Positions 52,862 to 63,283 of a DNA stretch of 64,000 nucleotides are shown in pieces; within the stretch, counting starts at the first letter, position 1; each line of letters starts with the position of its first letter. Location of the stretch: assembly GCF_027482425.1 (NCBI RefSeq), contig NZ_JAIXWA010000041.1, positions 94,430-158,429 of the forward strand, read 5' to 3'. Made by a program: the position numbers and the translations under genes. A model generated the notes under the pieces. That model did not search any database. It saw only the letters and a list, made by a program, of their open reading frames with translations, and was not told the DNA's origin. The DNA comes from Flavobacterium sp. Lineage in GTDB: Bacteria > Bacteroidota > Bacteroidia > Flavobacteriales > Flavobacteriaceae.

Positions 52862-55126
52862 TTATTTTACGATTAGTTCATCGACAAAAAGCCACGATTC
52901 GTTTCCTGCGCCGGGCATACCTTCTTGAATTTTACCATTATTGACAGCGGTTACCTTGATAAATTGGGCTTTTACTTTTTTACCTTTCCAATCGACATTC
53001 CCTCTAGTATTTTGGATTTCGGATGGGGTGAAAGAGGCTACTTTTTCGAAACGTATTCCATCGGTTGAGACTTCAAATAGGACTTCTTTCGGGAAATAAA
53101 TCCAACTAGACGGACTTTCGAGTGTCCCCAAATTGAGATGCGAAATGGATTGCTTTTTCCCCAAATCGATGATAGCAACCAAATCGTTACCCCAGAATCC
53201 CAACCAATCACGACCGAATTTTTGAGTATCCCCTTTTACCCCATTGACTAAAGCAAATGCACCGCCAGCATTATAGCGTTTATCGGGTTGGTCTTGAAGG
53301 TTAACTAAACAACTGGTGGCTTTATGAATAGTGAACGCCTGCTCTGAGAGCGCACTTTTTTGAGTTTCATTTTCAAAATAAGCTGCTTTTACCGTTTGCG
53401 ACTGTTGAATTGTTAAAGCAGAGAAAAATGTGGGTGATTGTATTGTGGGCAAACTTCCATCTAAAGTATAATGGATGTTAGCTGGATTTTGATTGGATTT
53501 CAACACGTACAACACGCCATTCTCACCCCCCGGATTGGGCATGACTTCGGCCGTAATTTCAAACACGGCTTTACTAAAATTGATTTTTTTGGCTTCCCAT
53601 TCTTTAAAATGTGGCGTGAGTCGATTAAAATAATTGGAGTATTCTTTTGGATTGGCAGTACCCCATAACACTTCGGAAAGTGCTGTCATTCGTGGAAAAA
53701 TCATGTATTCGACCTGTTCAAAGGTTGGAATATATTCGGTCCAAACATTGGCTTGTGCGCCGAGAATATAAGTGGCTTCTTCTGCTGTGAGTTCGCTAGG
53801 AATGGGTTGGTAGCTATATACTTTTTCTAAAGGCGTATACCCGCCAATCGCTAGGGGTTCGTTTTTGGGTTCGCCTTGATAATGATCAAAATAACAATGT
53901 GAGCCGGGCGTCATCACCACTTGATGTTTTTGTTGGGCCGCTGCGATTCCGCCTTCCGTACCGCGCCAGCTCATAACCGCTGCATTGGGCGCCAATCCTC
54001 CTTCGAGAATTTCATCCCAACCGATGATTTTTTTGCCTTTACTATTGACAAATTTTTCTATACGTTGGATAAAATAGCTTTGTAATTCATGTTCGTCTTT
54101 CAAGTTGTTTTCCTTCATGCGTTTTTGACAATGGGGACACGCTTTCCAACGGGTTTTGGGACATTCATCGCCCCCAATGTGGATGTATTGCCCCGGAAAT
54201 AAAGCCATAACTTCGGTAAGCACCTCTTGTAAAAAAGTGAAGGTTTCCTCTTTGGGACAAAACACATCTTCCAAAACGCCCCATTCTTTAGCCACTTCAA
54301 ACGGCCCTCCCGTACACGAATATTGGGGATAAGCGGCTAATGCAGCCCTTGCGTGTCCCGGCATTTCGATTTCGGGAACAACGGTAATATGACGCATACG
54401 GGCATAGTTGACCACGTCACGAATTTCGTCTTGGGTGTAAAAACCGCCGTATCGCTCGGAATCAAATTTTTGTTCATTATAATGTCCCACCATAGATCCG
54501 TTACGCCAAGCTCCGACTTCGGTGAGTTTGGGATATTTTTTGATTTCAATGCGCCATCCTTGATCGTCGGTAAGGTGCCAATGAAACGTGTTGTATTTGT
54601 ATGCCGCGAGGTAATCGATGTATTTAAAAATAGCTTCTTTTGGGAAAAAGTGCCGACTTACATCGAGGTGCATGCCACGCCATTTGAATTGAGGAGCATC
54701 TTTGATTATACCACAAGGAAGTTTCAATTGATCTTTGGGAACACCTAGGAGTAATTGCGTTAACGTTTGAAAGCCGTATTGTACTCCTGTATAATCGCCT
54801 GCCTTTAAGAAAACTACTTTTGGATTAATTTCCAACACATAGGCTTCAGGGTCGAGATTTGCCTCTATTTGAACCACAATTGCATTTTCAATGATACCCC
54901 CTTTGTTGGAAATATAAAGGGCTTTTTTTCGAGCGCGAACTTCGTTGATAAAAACTTCAGCTTCGGTATCCATTTCCAATGGAGCAGTGAGAATGATTGT
55001 TTCTTCAATGGTAAAAAACCCCTCTTGAAAAGTGGCAAATTGCGGTTGGGGAATCAGAGGATACTCTTGTTGCGCCCACATCCATGTAGAGCAAATTAGA
55101 AAAAAAAGAGAGAGCTTACGATACAT
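52862..55126 (-). CDS. beta-N-acetylhexosaminidase, glycoside hydrolase family 20
   Basis: 754 residues with a signal peptide (to about 19, WMWAQQ). A GH20b N-terminal domain (about 20-145), then the catalytic TIM barrel (about 146-500) with the substrate-assisted pair Asp320-Glu321 in HIGGDECPKTRW and with LDVSRHFFPKE and FHWHLTDDQGWRIEI. A chitobiase-type C-terminal domain (HYTLDGSLPT, about 545) and a discoidin-like module (about 610-754) follow. It removes terminal beta-GlcNAc or GalNAc. First gene of the operon. Confidence 0.93.
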   Translation of the reverse strand: MYRKLSLFFLICSTWMWAQQEYPLIPQPQFATFQEGFFTIEETIILTAPLEMDTEAEVFINEVRARKKALYISNKGGIIENAIVVQIEANLDPEAYVLEINPKVVFLKAGDYTGVQYGFQTLTQLLLGVPKDQLKLPCGIIKDAPQFKWRGMHLDVSRHFFPKEAIFKYIDYLAAYKYNTFHWHLTDDQGWRIEIKKYPKLTEVGAWRNGSMVGHYNEQKFDSERYGGFYTQDEIRDVVNYARMRHITVVPEIEMPGHARAALAAYPQYSCTGGPFEVAKEWGVLEDVFCPKEETFTFLQEVLTEVMALFPGQYIHIGGDECPKTRWKACPHCQKRMKENNLKDEHELQSYFIQRIEKFVNSKGKKIIGWDEILEGGLAPNAAVMSWRGTEGGIAAAQQKHQVVMTPGSHCYFDHYQGEPKNEPLAIGGYTPLEKVYSYQPIPSELTAEEATYILGAQANVWTEYIPTFEQVEYMIFPRMTALSEVLWGTANPKEYSNYFNRLTPHFKEWEAKKINFSKAVFEITAEVMPNPGGENGVLYVLKSNQNPANIHYTLDGSLPTIQSPTFFSALTIQQSQTVKAAYFENETQKSALSEQAFTIHKATSCLVNLQDQPDKRYNAGGAFALVNGVKGDTQKFGRDWLGFWGNDLVAIIDLGKKQSISHLNLGTLESPSSWIYFPKEVLFEVSTDGIRFEKVASFTPSEIQNTRGNVDWKGKKVKAQFIKVTAVNNGKIQEGMPGAGNESWLFVDELIVK

Positions 55127-55151
55127 TCCTTTACTTGTTTGAGGTAAATAT

Positions 55152-55180
55152 AAAAAAAAAGCCCCACCGAAGTGAGGCTT
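55152..55180 (-). terminator. intrinsic terminator of hppA
   Basis: On the minus strand AAGCC-T-CAC, TTCG loop, GTG-G-GGCTT, then T9; 18 bases past the pyrophosphatase stop. The CACTTCGGTGGGG core is identical to part of the metF terminator. Confidence 0.87.
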
Positions 55181-55197
55181 ATGATTTGTAGTGCGGA

Positions 55198-57633
55198 TTA
55201 TTTTTTATCTCCCTCTGCGCAACATCCAGCCGCGTCTTTGGAAGCTATAAATTTTCCGTCTTTATCGTAATGCGATAAACATTTTTCTTTTTCTTCGGGA
55301 GAGCACCCTAAAGAATCACACATTTTGGCGCACTCGTCTTTAGTCATGGTGGCACATTTGCTCATATCGCATTTTCCATCCATAGCCGCATTTTGCTCTT
55401 TGCAAGCGGTGGCACATGATGACTTGTCGGCACACATTTCTTTGGTAGCACACGCTTTTTTGTCGGTTGTGGCATGACCATCACTTAAAATTGGCGCGAT
55501 AACCAAACCAACTAAACACGTTAATTTGATCAAAATGTTCATCGATGGACCCGAAGTATCTTTGAATGGATCACCCACAGTATCTCCAGTTACCGCAGCT
55601 TTGTGCGCATCTGAACCTTTGTAAGTCATTTCTCCATTGATAACCACTCCCGCTTCAAAAGACTTTTTAGCATTGTCCCACGCACCACCGGCATTGTTTT
55701 GGAAAATAGCCCAAAGCACCCCAGAAACACAAACACCAGCCATATACCCTCCTAAAGCTTCAGGCCCCATCAATAATCCCAAAACAATGGGAGTAATGAT
55801 GGTGATTGCTCCGGGCAACATCATTTCGCGTAAGGCTGCTTTCGTAGAAATATCCACACATTTGCCGTACTCTGGCTTTCCAGTTCCTTCCATAATGCCT
55901 GGAATTTCACGGAATTGACGACGAACTTCTTGTACCATATCCATAGCCGCTTTCCCTACCGATTGCATCGCTAATGCCGAGAAAACTACAGGAATCATTC
56001 CTCCAATAAATAAGGCTGCTAAAACATCCGCTTTGAAAATGTTAATCCCGTTGATACCTGTAAAGGTTACATATGCTGCAAACAACGCTAGTGCGGTTAA
56101 TGCCGCAGAAGCAATCGCAAAACCTTTTCCTACCGCTGCCGTCGTATTTCCTACTGAGTCTAAAACGTCGGTACGTTGACGCACTTCTTTGGGTAATTCA
56201 CTCATCTCAGCCACCCCTCCTGCATTGTCTGCAATGGGTCCGAAAGCATCAATGGCCAACTGCATGGCTGTAGTGGCCATCATGGCAGAAGCCGCAATTG
56301 CAACACCATAGAAACCAGCTAAGAAATACGCTCCCCAAATCGCTGCGGCAAATAAAATTACAGAGCCGAATGTTGATTTCATTCCTGTGGCTAGACCCGC
56401 AATAATGTTGGTCGCCGCACCCGTTGACGAGTTTTGTACAATATTTAGAACGGGTTTTTTACCTAAGGCAGTGAAATATTCGGTAATTGCGGAGATTAAC
56501 AATCCCACTGCTAAACCTACTAATGTCGCATAAAAGACATTGATACGAGCAACTTCCTTGGTTCCTTCACCGAAGAAATTCATGCTAATTTTTTCGGGCA
56601 ACATTTCACCGATTAAAAACCAACAAGCCACAACGGTTAAAGCAAGAGAAATGTAGTTTCCTAAGTTCAAAGCGCCTTGAACTTCAGCTTCTTTAGCTTC
56701 GTTATTTTTAATTTTCACAAAGAAGGTTCCGATGATAGAGGCTAAAATACCAATACCTGCAATCGCTAAAGGCAACAAGATAGGCCCCATATTCCCGAAA
56801 GCATCGGTAAATTGAGTCCCGTTGGCCTCTGTCATATCTTTAATGATATAGTTTCCTAACACCATTGAAGCCAAAACGGTAGCTACATACGAACCAAATA
56901 AATCGGCTCCCATACCCGCTACGTCTCCTACGTTATCTCCTACGTTATCCGCGATAGTGGCTGGGTTACGCGGATCGTCTTCTGGAATTCCAGCTTCAAC
57001 TTTTCCTACTAAGTCCGCTCCCACGTCGGCCGCTTTGGTATAAATTCCTCCACCCACACGGGCAAAAAGTGCAATAGACTCAGCCCCTAGAGAGAAACCA
57101 GCAAGCGTTTCTAACACCATAGACATGTTTTCGTAGAACGATTTCCCTTCGGTACCCATGAATTGGTTTAAGAAAAGTAAAAAGAAAATGCTCAATCCAA
57201 GAACCGCTAAACCAGCAACTCCCAATCCCATTACAGTTCCTCCTGAAAAAGAAACCTTCAACGCTTGAGGCAAACTTGTTTTGGCGGCTTGTGTTGTGCG
57301 TACGTTGGATTTTGTAGCGATTCGCATCCCTATGTTTCCAGCTAGTGCCGAAAAGATAGCTCCAAAAATGAACGCTACCACAATCATCCAATGCGAAACT
57401 CCTGAAATTTGAGATACAGCAAACAAAGCTCCCGAAGCGATAACCACAAAAATGGCCAAAATTCGGTATTCCGCTTTTAGGAAGGCCATTGCACCTTCTT
57501 GAATACTTTTGGCAATTCCTTGCATTCGTTCGTCACCCGCATCCTGCTTATTAATCCATGCGGCTTTGATCCCCATGAACAGCAATCCTAACACTGCCAT
57601 TGCAATAGGCAGATAGATATACATTTTCTCCAT
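55198..57633 (-). CDS. hppA: membrane-bound ion-pumping pyrophosphatase with cysteine-rich C-terminal tail
   Basis: 811 residues. About 16 membrane helices. Hallmarks: [20 protein letters not shown] (pyrophosphate site), [20 protein letters not shown], and [10 protein letters not shown], where the Ala form marks the K+-dependent class. It couples pyrophosphate hydrolysis to Na+ and/or H+ export. After the last helix, residues about 720-811 (55201-55476) form a hydrophilic Lys/Asp-rich tail with 12 cysteines (for example [19 protein letters not shown]), which is not part of the family's usual core. Soluble pyrophosphatase is encoded upstream on the same strand. Confidence 0.93.
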   Translation of the reverse strand: MEKMYIYLPIAMAVLGLLFMGIKAAWINKQDAGDERMQGIAKSIQEGAMAFLKAEYRILAIFVVIASGALFAVSQISGVSHWMIVVAFIFGAIFSALAGNIGMRIATKSNVRTTQAAKTSLPQALKVSFSGGTVMGLGVAGLAVLGLSIFFLLFLNQFMGTEGKSFYENMSMVLETLAGFSLGAESIALFARVGGGIYTKAADVGADLVGKVEAGIPEDDPRNPATIADNVGDNVGDVAGMGADLFGSYVATVLASMVLGNYIIKDMTEANGTQFTDAFGNMGPILLPLAIAGIGILASIIGTFFVKIKNNEAKEAEVQGALNLGNYISLALTVVACWFLIGEMLPEKISMNFFGEGTKEVARINVFYATLVGLAVGLLISAITEYFTALGKKPVLNIVQNSSTGAATNIIAGLATGMKSTFGSVILFAAAIWGAYFLAGFYGVAIAASAMMATTAMQLAIDAFGPIADNAGGVAEMSELPKEVRQRTDVLDSVGNTTAAVGKGFAIASAALTALALFAAYVTFTGINGINIFKADVLAALFIGGMIPVVFSALAMQSVGKAAMDMVQEVRRQFREIPGIMEGTGKPEYGKCVDISTKAALREMMLPGAITIITPIVLGLLMGPEALGGYMAGVCVSGVLWAIFQNNAGGAWDNAKKSFEAGVVINGEMTYKGSDAHKAAVTGDTVGDPFKDTSGPSMNILIKLTCLVGLVIAPILSDGHATTDKKACATKEMCADKSSCATACKEQNAAMDGKCDMSKCATMTKDECAKMCDSLGCSPEEKEKCLSHYDKDGKFIASKDAAGCCAEGDKK

Positions 57634-57830
57634 AAAATTGGTTAGTTAGTTAATTTTAAAATTGAAATCGAGCAAAAATAAAGAAAAATAAATTCTGAGA
57701 TTATGAATTTTGCCTTTTTGTTATTTAATTTCAAGAAAAGCGACATATTCTTTTTTAGGAGTCTCAATTTTTCGGGAGACAAATAATCAAATCATTAATT
57801 CCTCATCAATTTTATGCTTTTTTAATGTCA

Positions 57831-57860
57831 AAAAAAGAGTTGCCTTCATGACAACTCTTT
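57831..57860 (-). terminator. intrinsic terminator of ppa
   Basis: 9-bp stem AAAGAGTTG/CAACTCTTT (57834-57842, 57852-57860) with a T-run on the minus strand, 14 bases past the inorganic pyrophosphatase stop. Confidence 0.88.
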
Positions 57861-57873
57861 CTTAATTCTATTT

Positions 57874-58404
57874 TTATTTGATAGTAAACAATCCTTCGGG
57901 ACGATTTTCAATGGTTGCAAACCGATCGACACATTGTTGGATAATTTCTCTGGCTTCGGTTACATTCCCCCATCCATGTACATCCACTTTTTTGTTTTCC
58001 AAATCTTTATAGACTTCAAAAAAATGTTCAATTTCATTAAGCATGTGAGGATTAACATCGCTTAAGTCATTCAACTTATTCCAAACAGGATCGGAAACTG
58101 GCACACAGATTACCTTTTCATCGGGCCCTTTATCGTCGGCCATGTGGAAAACACCGATGGGTTTTACTTCCATTACACACATGGGGAATGTAGGCTCGGT
58201 AACCAACACCAACACATCCAACGGATCGCCATCCATGGCCAAGGTTTCTGGAATAAATCCGTAATCGGCAGGATACATCATGGAGGAGAACAACATACGG
58301 TCGTAACGAATTTTCTTTAACTCAAAATCATACTCGTATTTGTTGCGACTTCCTTTGGGAATTTCAATCAATACATCAAAGGTATTTTTATGATCTGCAG
58401 TCAT
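57874..58404 (-). CDS. ppa: soluble inorganic pyrophosphatase
   Basis: 176 residues, family I pyrophosphatase of the cytoplasm. Visible: EIPKGSRNKYEYD at the N-terminus, YPADYGFIPETLAMDGDPLDVLVLV with the metal-binding Asp cluster (the signature DGDPLD), and a C-terminal DVHGWGNVTEA. Standard length. With hppA next to it, the cell has both a heat-releasing and an ion-pumping way to remove pyrophosphate. Confidence 0.95.
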   Translation of the reverse strand: MTADHKNTFDVLIEIPKGSRNKYEYDFELKKIRYDRMLFSSMMYPADYGFIPETLAMDGDPLDVLVLVTEPTFPMCVMEVKPIGVFHMADDKGPDEKVICVPVSDPVWNKLNDLSDVNPHMLNEIEHFFEVYKDLENKKVDVHGWGNVTEAREIIQQCVDRFATIENRPEGLFTIK

Positions 58405-58584
58405 TTCTTTAGCTATTTAGAAGGGGTAAATTTACAGTTACAAACACGTTTTCAACAAACACTTTTTCCCAAAAATAAAGGGCTACGTATGTATTTATGA
58501 ATCCGAAATTTATTTAACCTAAAAAATAAATGATGTGTTTTTTTCCAGCGTATTTATTACCAAATTAACAGCATGAATGGCAAT

Positions 58585-58625
58585 AAAAAAAACTGAAATC
58601 AGGACAAATGATCTCGGTTTTTTCA
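58585..58625 (-). terminator. intrinsic terminator of the DUF5686 gene
   Basis: Imperfect 11-bp stem (58591-58601 with 58609-58619, two mismatches) followed by a T-run on the minus strand, just past the stop at 58643. Confidence 0.65.
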
Positions 58626-58642
58626 TTGAAAATTATGCATCT

Positions 58643-61126
58643 TTAAAAATAAAATCCAAATTCTCCTTTGATGGTAAAATTGCTTGTTCCAGGCACATCG
58701 CGGTAATTGCCTCGCCAACAGGCATCAATACGAAACACTTTAAAGATATTCCCAATACCCACACTGTATTCCCAATACGGAGTGGTGGGTGCTTTATATA
58801 CCAATCCCGAGGCATTTAAGAGTCTATTTTCTTCCGAAAAATCGCCATAAGCCCCTCGAATTCCGATAATTTCCCGCCAATTCAACTTGCGCAACATAGG
58901 AATACGTGAGAACAAGCGCCCTTGAAAATTATGATCCCATTGTAAAGTAAGGTAACGGTCGGAAACAAATTCGTAAAAATTAAGGTTACTAAACGTATTT
59001 CCGATGATAAAATAGGTTTGGTTCCCAGGTATGATACTCATCAATCCCAACGGCACTTTCCCAAACGTTTTCCCCATTTCAAGGGTTAAATTAGTGCGCC
59101 CTAAGGGGCCAATGATAATCGGTTGTTTGTAATACAGCTGGACTTTGGTATAATCAAAATCACTGTTTAATAATCCTTTAATCCCTTGACTAAACTTGGC
59201 AAAAACGCGACTGTAGGGGTTGTCGACGGAAAGGCGCTCAACTCCATACCCAACTGTTTTTCGTCCTGGGGTGTATTCCACTTGAAAATGGGCTTCTGCT
59301 TGACGCAAGTCGCCTCTTGTTTGCGTTCGAGCATCGTCGGTAAAATAATCCATGGTGAAAAACTCACGAGAAGCTGATGCTAAGGTGCGATACGAAAGCC
59401 CTGTTTCAAACACTAAATTTTTAATGGGTTCGATTTCAAGTGCCGTGGTGGTAAGATTGATATTGGACAGTTTACCATTGGTGCCCGACATGAAGACCCC
59501 AGAGGATGCGAAACTGCGTCCCAAGACATCATTGGTCGTAGTCAAACTCGCTCCAATTTGCTCGATATCCCGTCGGTTTCCAGCAGAGATAATCAAGCGA
59601 TTTTTGGTATTGAGCATCCATTTGGCCGAGATGCCGTATTTGAATTTATTGTCGTCAAATCCATAGGCCGTATACCCTTGCAAACGCCATTTGTCGTTGG
59701 GTCCAAAATAGGTTCGCCCCCCCGCTCGGAGACGAATCCCTTCCACCACATTGTATCCGAAGGTGGAGAAAATGGGACCGTAATCAAAATTTCCTTTTTG
59801 AATATAACCGCTCGCCAAAATGGTGACCAGATTGTACATTTGTTTAAACTTCTTGACTGTTTTGAGGGTGTCCAACATTTTATACACCCCAATTTCATCT
59901 TTATTGAGTTTTTCAAACCGATTTTGCTCCCAAAACGATTCGGGTCGGGTGTATACGGTATTGTCAATGAAATTAACTTCCTCCTTATAAAACTTCTCTG
60001 GTTTGGGTTGGTTGAACTTATGATTACGGTACAATGACGTTCGTTTTCCATAGACCCCTTTTGCTTCATCTTTTTTGGACAACGAGAAATCGGACATCAT
60101 ATAATCTCGGGTAAGCAGAAAAATCGAATCGTTCACAACATCAAACTCTTGTTCAATATAAATATCCTTCACCCAGTTGATGTTGGCACTTTTAGACACC
60201 GCCATGTTAATGGTTTTGATGGCAAAGGTGGAATCATTGACCCAAAAATCACCTTTAAAAGTGAGTTCGTTTTTACGACGGGGATAAAACACAATGTTAT
60301 AACACCATTTATTATCAATGTAGGCACTATCACGCAACACATAATTGTAGACATCGATTCCTGTGGTAGAAATCGGACTTGTAAAACTCTTGTCGAAAAA
60401 GGTCAAGTGGTTGTTGTAGATGTTGTAGTCATTGTACAAATCTTTGATAAAGGTATTGACCCCATCACCATTGCTTAATCCTGAATTTTTATTTCCGGAA
60501 AGAATTTGTTTCTCCTTACCCATTTTGTTATCGCCATACACTTGATACACCGACTCGTTAATAAAAATAGGCAAGTATGTTTTTCCTGTTATTTTGGAAG
60601 TATCTACTTTTTTGAAAACAAATTCGAGTCCTTTGAAGATTTTACTCTTCATAAAATTACTGTCAATGGTATTCAGGTCAAATTCTACTTTTTCATATTT
60701 GTCATAAGCGTATTGCTCAAACATCCGCAGTCCGTTCTTTCGTTTGCGCTCCCAAATCTTTCGGAGGATACGTAAGGCGGGATTGTTTTTCTTAGAGGTT
60801 TTTCCCGTAAAAATGACAACTTCATCCAAGACTTGCTCTTCGGTGAGTACAATTTTCATGTTGTAATTCACGGGCTTTTCCAACTCGACATCACGCGTTG
60901 TATACCCCATGAAAGCCACGACCAATACACTGTAGGTTTTAGATGATTCGATGTAAAACTTTCCGTTTTCATCACTAACGACTCCTTCGTTGGAACCTTT
61001 AAAGACCACATTGGCAAAAGGAATGGGTTGGTTCTTTTTGTCGATTACCGTACCACTCACTTTAGTCTGTGCCAACGACAGACTGGAAACGGCGCATAAC
61101 AACAAGAAAAGAATTTTTTTAAACAT
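58643..61126 (-). CDS. DUF5686 family outer-membrane protein with carboxypeptidase-like regulatory domain
   Basis: 827 residues from ATG 61124-61126; an earlier start would lie in the pdhB terminator. Signal peptide (MFKKILFLLLCAVSSLSLAQ), CarboxypepD_reg-like domain (about 20-105, VSGTVIDKKNQPIPFANVVF), then a long DUF5686 region (RILRKIWERKRKN, FDFDDNKFKYGIS-type strands) ending in a beta-barrel with a C-terminal aromatic (GEFGFYF). Outer-membrane, function unknown; members are common in Bacteroidota. Single-gene unit between two terminators. Confidence 0.85.
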   Translation of the reverse strand: MFKKILFLLLCAVSSLSLAQTKVSGTVIDKKNQPIPFANVVFKGSNEGVVSDENGKFYIESSKTYSVLVVAFMGYTTRDVELEKPVNYNMKIVLTEEQVLDEVVIFTGKTSKKNNPALRILRKIWERKRKNGLRMFEQYAYDKYEKVEFDLNTIDSNFMKSKIFKGLEFVFKKVDTSKITGKTYLPIFINESVYQVYGDNKMGKEKQILSGNKNSGLSNGDGVNTFIKDLYNDYNIYNNHLTFFDKSFTSPISTTGIDVYNYVLRDSAYIDNKWCYNIVFYPRRKNELTFKGDFWVNDSTFAIKTINMAVSKSANINWVKDIYIEQEFDVVNDSIFLLTRDYMMSDFSLSKKDEAKGVYGKRTSLYRNHKFNQPKPEKFYKEEVNFIDNTVYTRPESFWEQNRFEKLNKDEIGVYKMLDTLKTVKKFKQMYNLVTILASGYIQKGNFDYGPIFSTFGYNVVEGIRLRAGGRTYFGPNDKWRLQGYTAYGFDDNKFKYGISAKWMLNTKNRLIISAGNRRDIEQIGASLTTTNDVLGRSFASSGVFMSGTNGKLSNINLTTTALEIEPIKNLVFETGLSYRTLASASREFFTMDYFTDDARTQTRGDLRQAEAHFQVEYTPGRKTVGYGVERLSVDNPYSRVFAKFSQGIKGLLNSDFDYTKVQLYYKQPIIIGPLGRTNLTLEMGKTFGKVPLGLMSIIPGNQTYFIIGNTFSNLNFYEFVSDRYLTLQWDHNFQGRLFSRIPMLRKLNWREIIGIRGAYGDFSEENRLLNASGLVYKAPTTPYWEYSVGIGNIFKVFRIDACWRGNYRDVPGTSNFTIKGEFGFYF

Positions 61127-61140
61127 GAATAAAAAATTAA

Positions 61141-61176
61141 AAAAAAAAGCCATCTCGAGACTTCCCGAAATGGCTT
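61141..61176 (-). terminator. intrinsic terminator of pdhB
   Basis: Stem AAGCCAT/ATGGCTT (61147-61153, 61170-61176) with inner pairing and a T-run on the minus strand, 20 bases past the pdhB stop. Confidence 0.82.
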
Positions 61177-61195
61177 CAAATATAAGAGAATATCC

Positions 61196-62173
61196 TTATC
61201 GATACATTACTTTTTTTACAGCTTTTACTACATCACCGGCATTGGGTAACCACTCTTTTAATAAGGTGGGTGAATAGGGTGCTGGAGCATCAGCGGTGGT
61301 GATTCGTTGTACAGGCGCATCCAAATAATCGAAAGCACGCTCTTGCACCATATAGGTAATTTCAGAGGCAACACTTGCAAAAGGCCAAGCTTCTTCCAAA
61401 ACCACTAATCGGTTGGTTTTTTTCACTGAATTAATGATCGCATCATAATCCATGGGACGAACGGTACGCAAGTCAATAATTTCACAAGAAATACCTTCTT
61501 TGGCTAACTCGTCGGCAGCAATGATCGCTTCCTTGATAATTTTTCCAAAGGAAACAATCGTCAGATCAGAACCTTCTCGCTTGATGTCGGCTACTCCAAT
61601 AGGAATGATGTATTCGCCCTCCGGCACTTCTCCTTTGTCGCCATACATTTGTTCGGATTCCATGAAAATCACAGGATCGTTATCGCGAATGGCAGCTTTC
61701 AAAAGCCCTTTAGCATCGTAAGGATTAGAAGGAACAATTACTTTTAATCCTGGGCAATTGGCAAACCAATTCTCAAAAGCTTGCGAGTGCGTAGCCGCCA
61801 ACTGACCTGCAGAAGCGGTCGGTCCACGGAACACCATGGGCATTGGGAATTGTCCCGCTGACATTTGACGCATTTTGGCAGCATTGTTAATGATTTGATC
61901 AATCCCAACCAAGGAGAAATTGAAGGTCATGAATTCAACAATCGGACGGCATCCGTTCATCGCAGAACCCACCGCAATACCCGCAAATCCTAATTCGGCA
62001 ATAGGGGTATCGATAACACGCTTAGGACCAAATTCATCGAGCATTCCTTTGGAGGCTTTGTAAGCACCGTTGTATTCGGCCACCTCTTCACCCATCAAAT
62101 ATACTGACTCGTCGCGACGCATTTCTTCACTCATCGCTTCGGCAATCGCTTCTCTAAATTGTATCGTTCTCAT
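61196..62173 (-). CDS. pdhB: pyruvate dehydrogenase E1 component, beta subunit
   Basis: 325 residues from ATG 62171-62173 (MRTIQFREAIAEAMSEEMRR). Thiamine-diphosphate-dependent E1 beta: GEEVAEYNGAYKASKGM, DTPIAELGFAGIAVGSAM, FRGPTASAGQLAATHSQ and DLRTVRPMD are typical. With E1 alpha it decarboxylates pyruvate and acetylates the E2 lipoyl domain. The E1 alpha and E2 genes are not adjacent; followed by its own terminator. A branched-chain ketoacid role is less likely by sequence. Confidence 0.93.
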   Translation of the reverse strand: MRTIQFREAIAEAMSEEMRRDESVYLMGEEVAEYNGAYKASKGMLDEFGPKRVIDTPIAELGFAGIAVGSAMNGCRPIVEFMTFNFSLVGIDQIINNAAKMRQMSAGQFPMPMVFRGPTASAGQLAATHSQAFENWFANCPGLKVIVPSNPYDAKGLLKAAIRDNDPVIFMESEQMYGDKGEVPEGEYIIPIGVADIKREGSDLTIVSFGKIIKEAIIAADELAKEGISCEIIDLRTVRPMDYDAIINSVKKTNRLVVLEEAWPFASVASEITYMVQERAFDYLDAPVQRITTADAPAPYSPTLLKEWLPNAGDVVKAVKKVMYR

Positions 62174-62516
62174 ATCGAATAAATCGTTAATCCATTTTTG
62201 GAAAGGCAAAAATAACAAATCTGTAGGATTTAAATATTGCCCTTTCCTATTTTGTGTGAGCTTTTTTTACGAAATCGTTATATGTGAAAAAAAAAAGCCT
62301 AAAACAACGAAAGAATAGGGTGTCTTTTTTGAATAATGTTTCACTCCAAAAGAAAATATGCGTTAAATTTTTTATAAAAACCAACTTTTCCCCCAACATC
62401 TTCAAGAATCTTTGGCGAAATCGATTGAAATATGAAAAAATATTATGCGTGCATACAAAAATTAGAAATATATTTTTTACTTTTACATCGGAAAAATTTA
62501 AACCCCTCTATACGGT
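62174..62516. other. divergent promoter region pdhB / etfB
   Basis: 343 very AT-rich bases between divergent genes. On the minus strand a TATTTTTG box (62207-62214) lies 34-41 bases before the pdhB start and could be its -7 element. A 10-A run occurs near 62287. No gene or hairpin of note was recognised. Confidence 0.5.
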
Positions 62517-63263
62517 ATGAAAATATTAGTTTGCATCAGCCATGTGCCTGATACTACTTCAAAAATTAACTTCGTCAACGGGGACACGGAGTTTGACACC
62601 AATGGTGTTCAATATGTGATCAACCCTAATGACGAATTTGGATTAACCCGTGCCATTTGGTTCCAAGAACAACAAGGTGCTAAAGTGACGGTTGTAAATG
62701 TGGGAGGCCCTGATACAGAGGCAACCTTACGAAAAGCGCTTGCTATTGGTGCTGATGACGCAATTCGGGTCAATGCCGTACCGATGGATGGATTTTTTGT
62801 AGCGCAACAATTGGTGGAAGTCGCTAAAAATGGCGGCTATGATTTGATCATTTGTGGAAAAGAGTCTTTGGACTACAATGGAGGTATGGTTCCTGGAATG
62901 ATGGCTGGTTTATTAGGCTATAACTTTGTCAATGCATGTACCGAACTTACCGTGGAAGGTACTCAAGCGAAAGCAGCCCGCGAAATCGACGGAGGAAAAG
63001 AAGTAATTACTACTGCTTTACCTCTAGTTGTAGGTGGCCAAAAAGGAATTGTAGAAGAAAAAGACTTGCGTATTCCTAACATGCGTGGGATCATGACGGC
63101 GCGAACAAAACCGCTTTCTGTTGTTGAACCTGTAGGCGGTGAGGATAAAACGAAGGCCATTAAATTTGAAAAACCAGCCCCTAAATCAGCGGTAAAAATG
63201 GTTTCTCCCGACAATCTTGACGAACTCATTAACTTATTACACAACGAAGCGAAAGTAATTTAA
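62517..63263 (+). CDS. etfB: electron transfer flavoprotein, beta subunit
   Basis: 248 residues. ETF beta with the family signature: N-terminal MKILVCISHVPDT, VINPNDEFGLTRAI, ADDAIRV, LIICGKESLDYNGGMVPGMM and the closing VVGGQKGI with NMRGIMTAR. It shuttles electrons from acyl-CoA and other dehydrogenases to ETF:quinone oxidoreductase. It is directly followed by etfA (20-base gap). Confidence 0.95.
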   Translation: MKILVCISHVPDTTSKINFVNGDTEFDTNGVQYVINPNDEFGLTRAIWFQEQQGAKVTVVNVGGPDTEATLRKALAIGADDAIRVNAVPMDGFFVAQQLVEVAKNGGYDLIICGKESLDYNGGMVPGMMAGLLGYNFVNACTELTVEGTQAKAAREIDGGKEVITTALPLVVGGQKGIVEEKDLRIPNMRGIMTARTKPLSVVEPVGGEDKTKAIKFEKPAPKSAVKMVSPDNLDELINLLHNEAKVI

Positions 63264-63283
63264 GCTTCCTAAAAAATATCACT

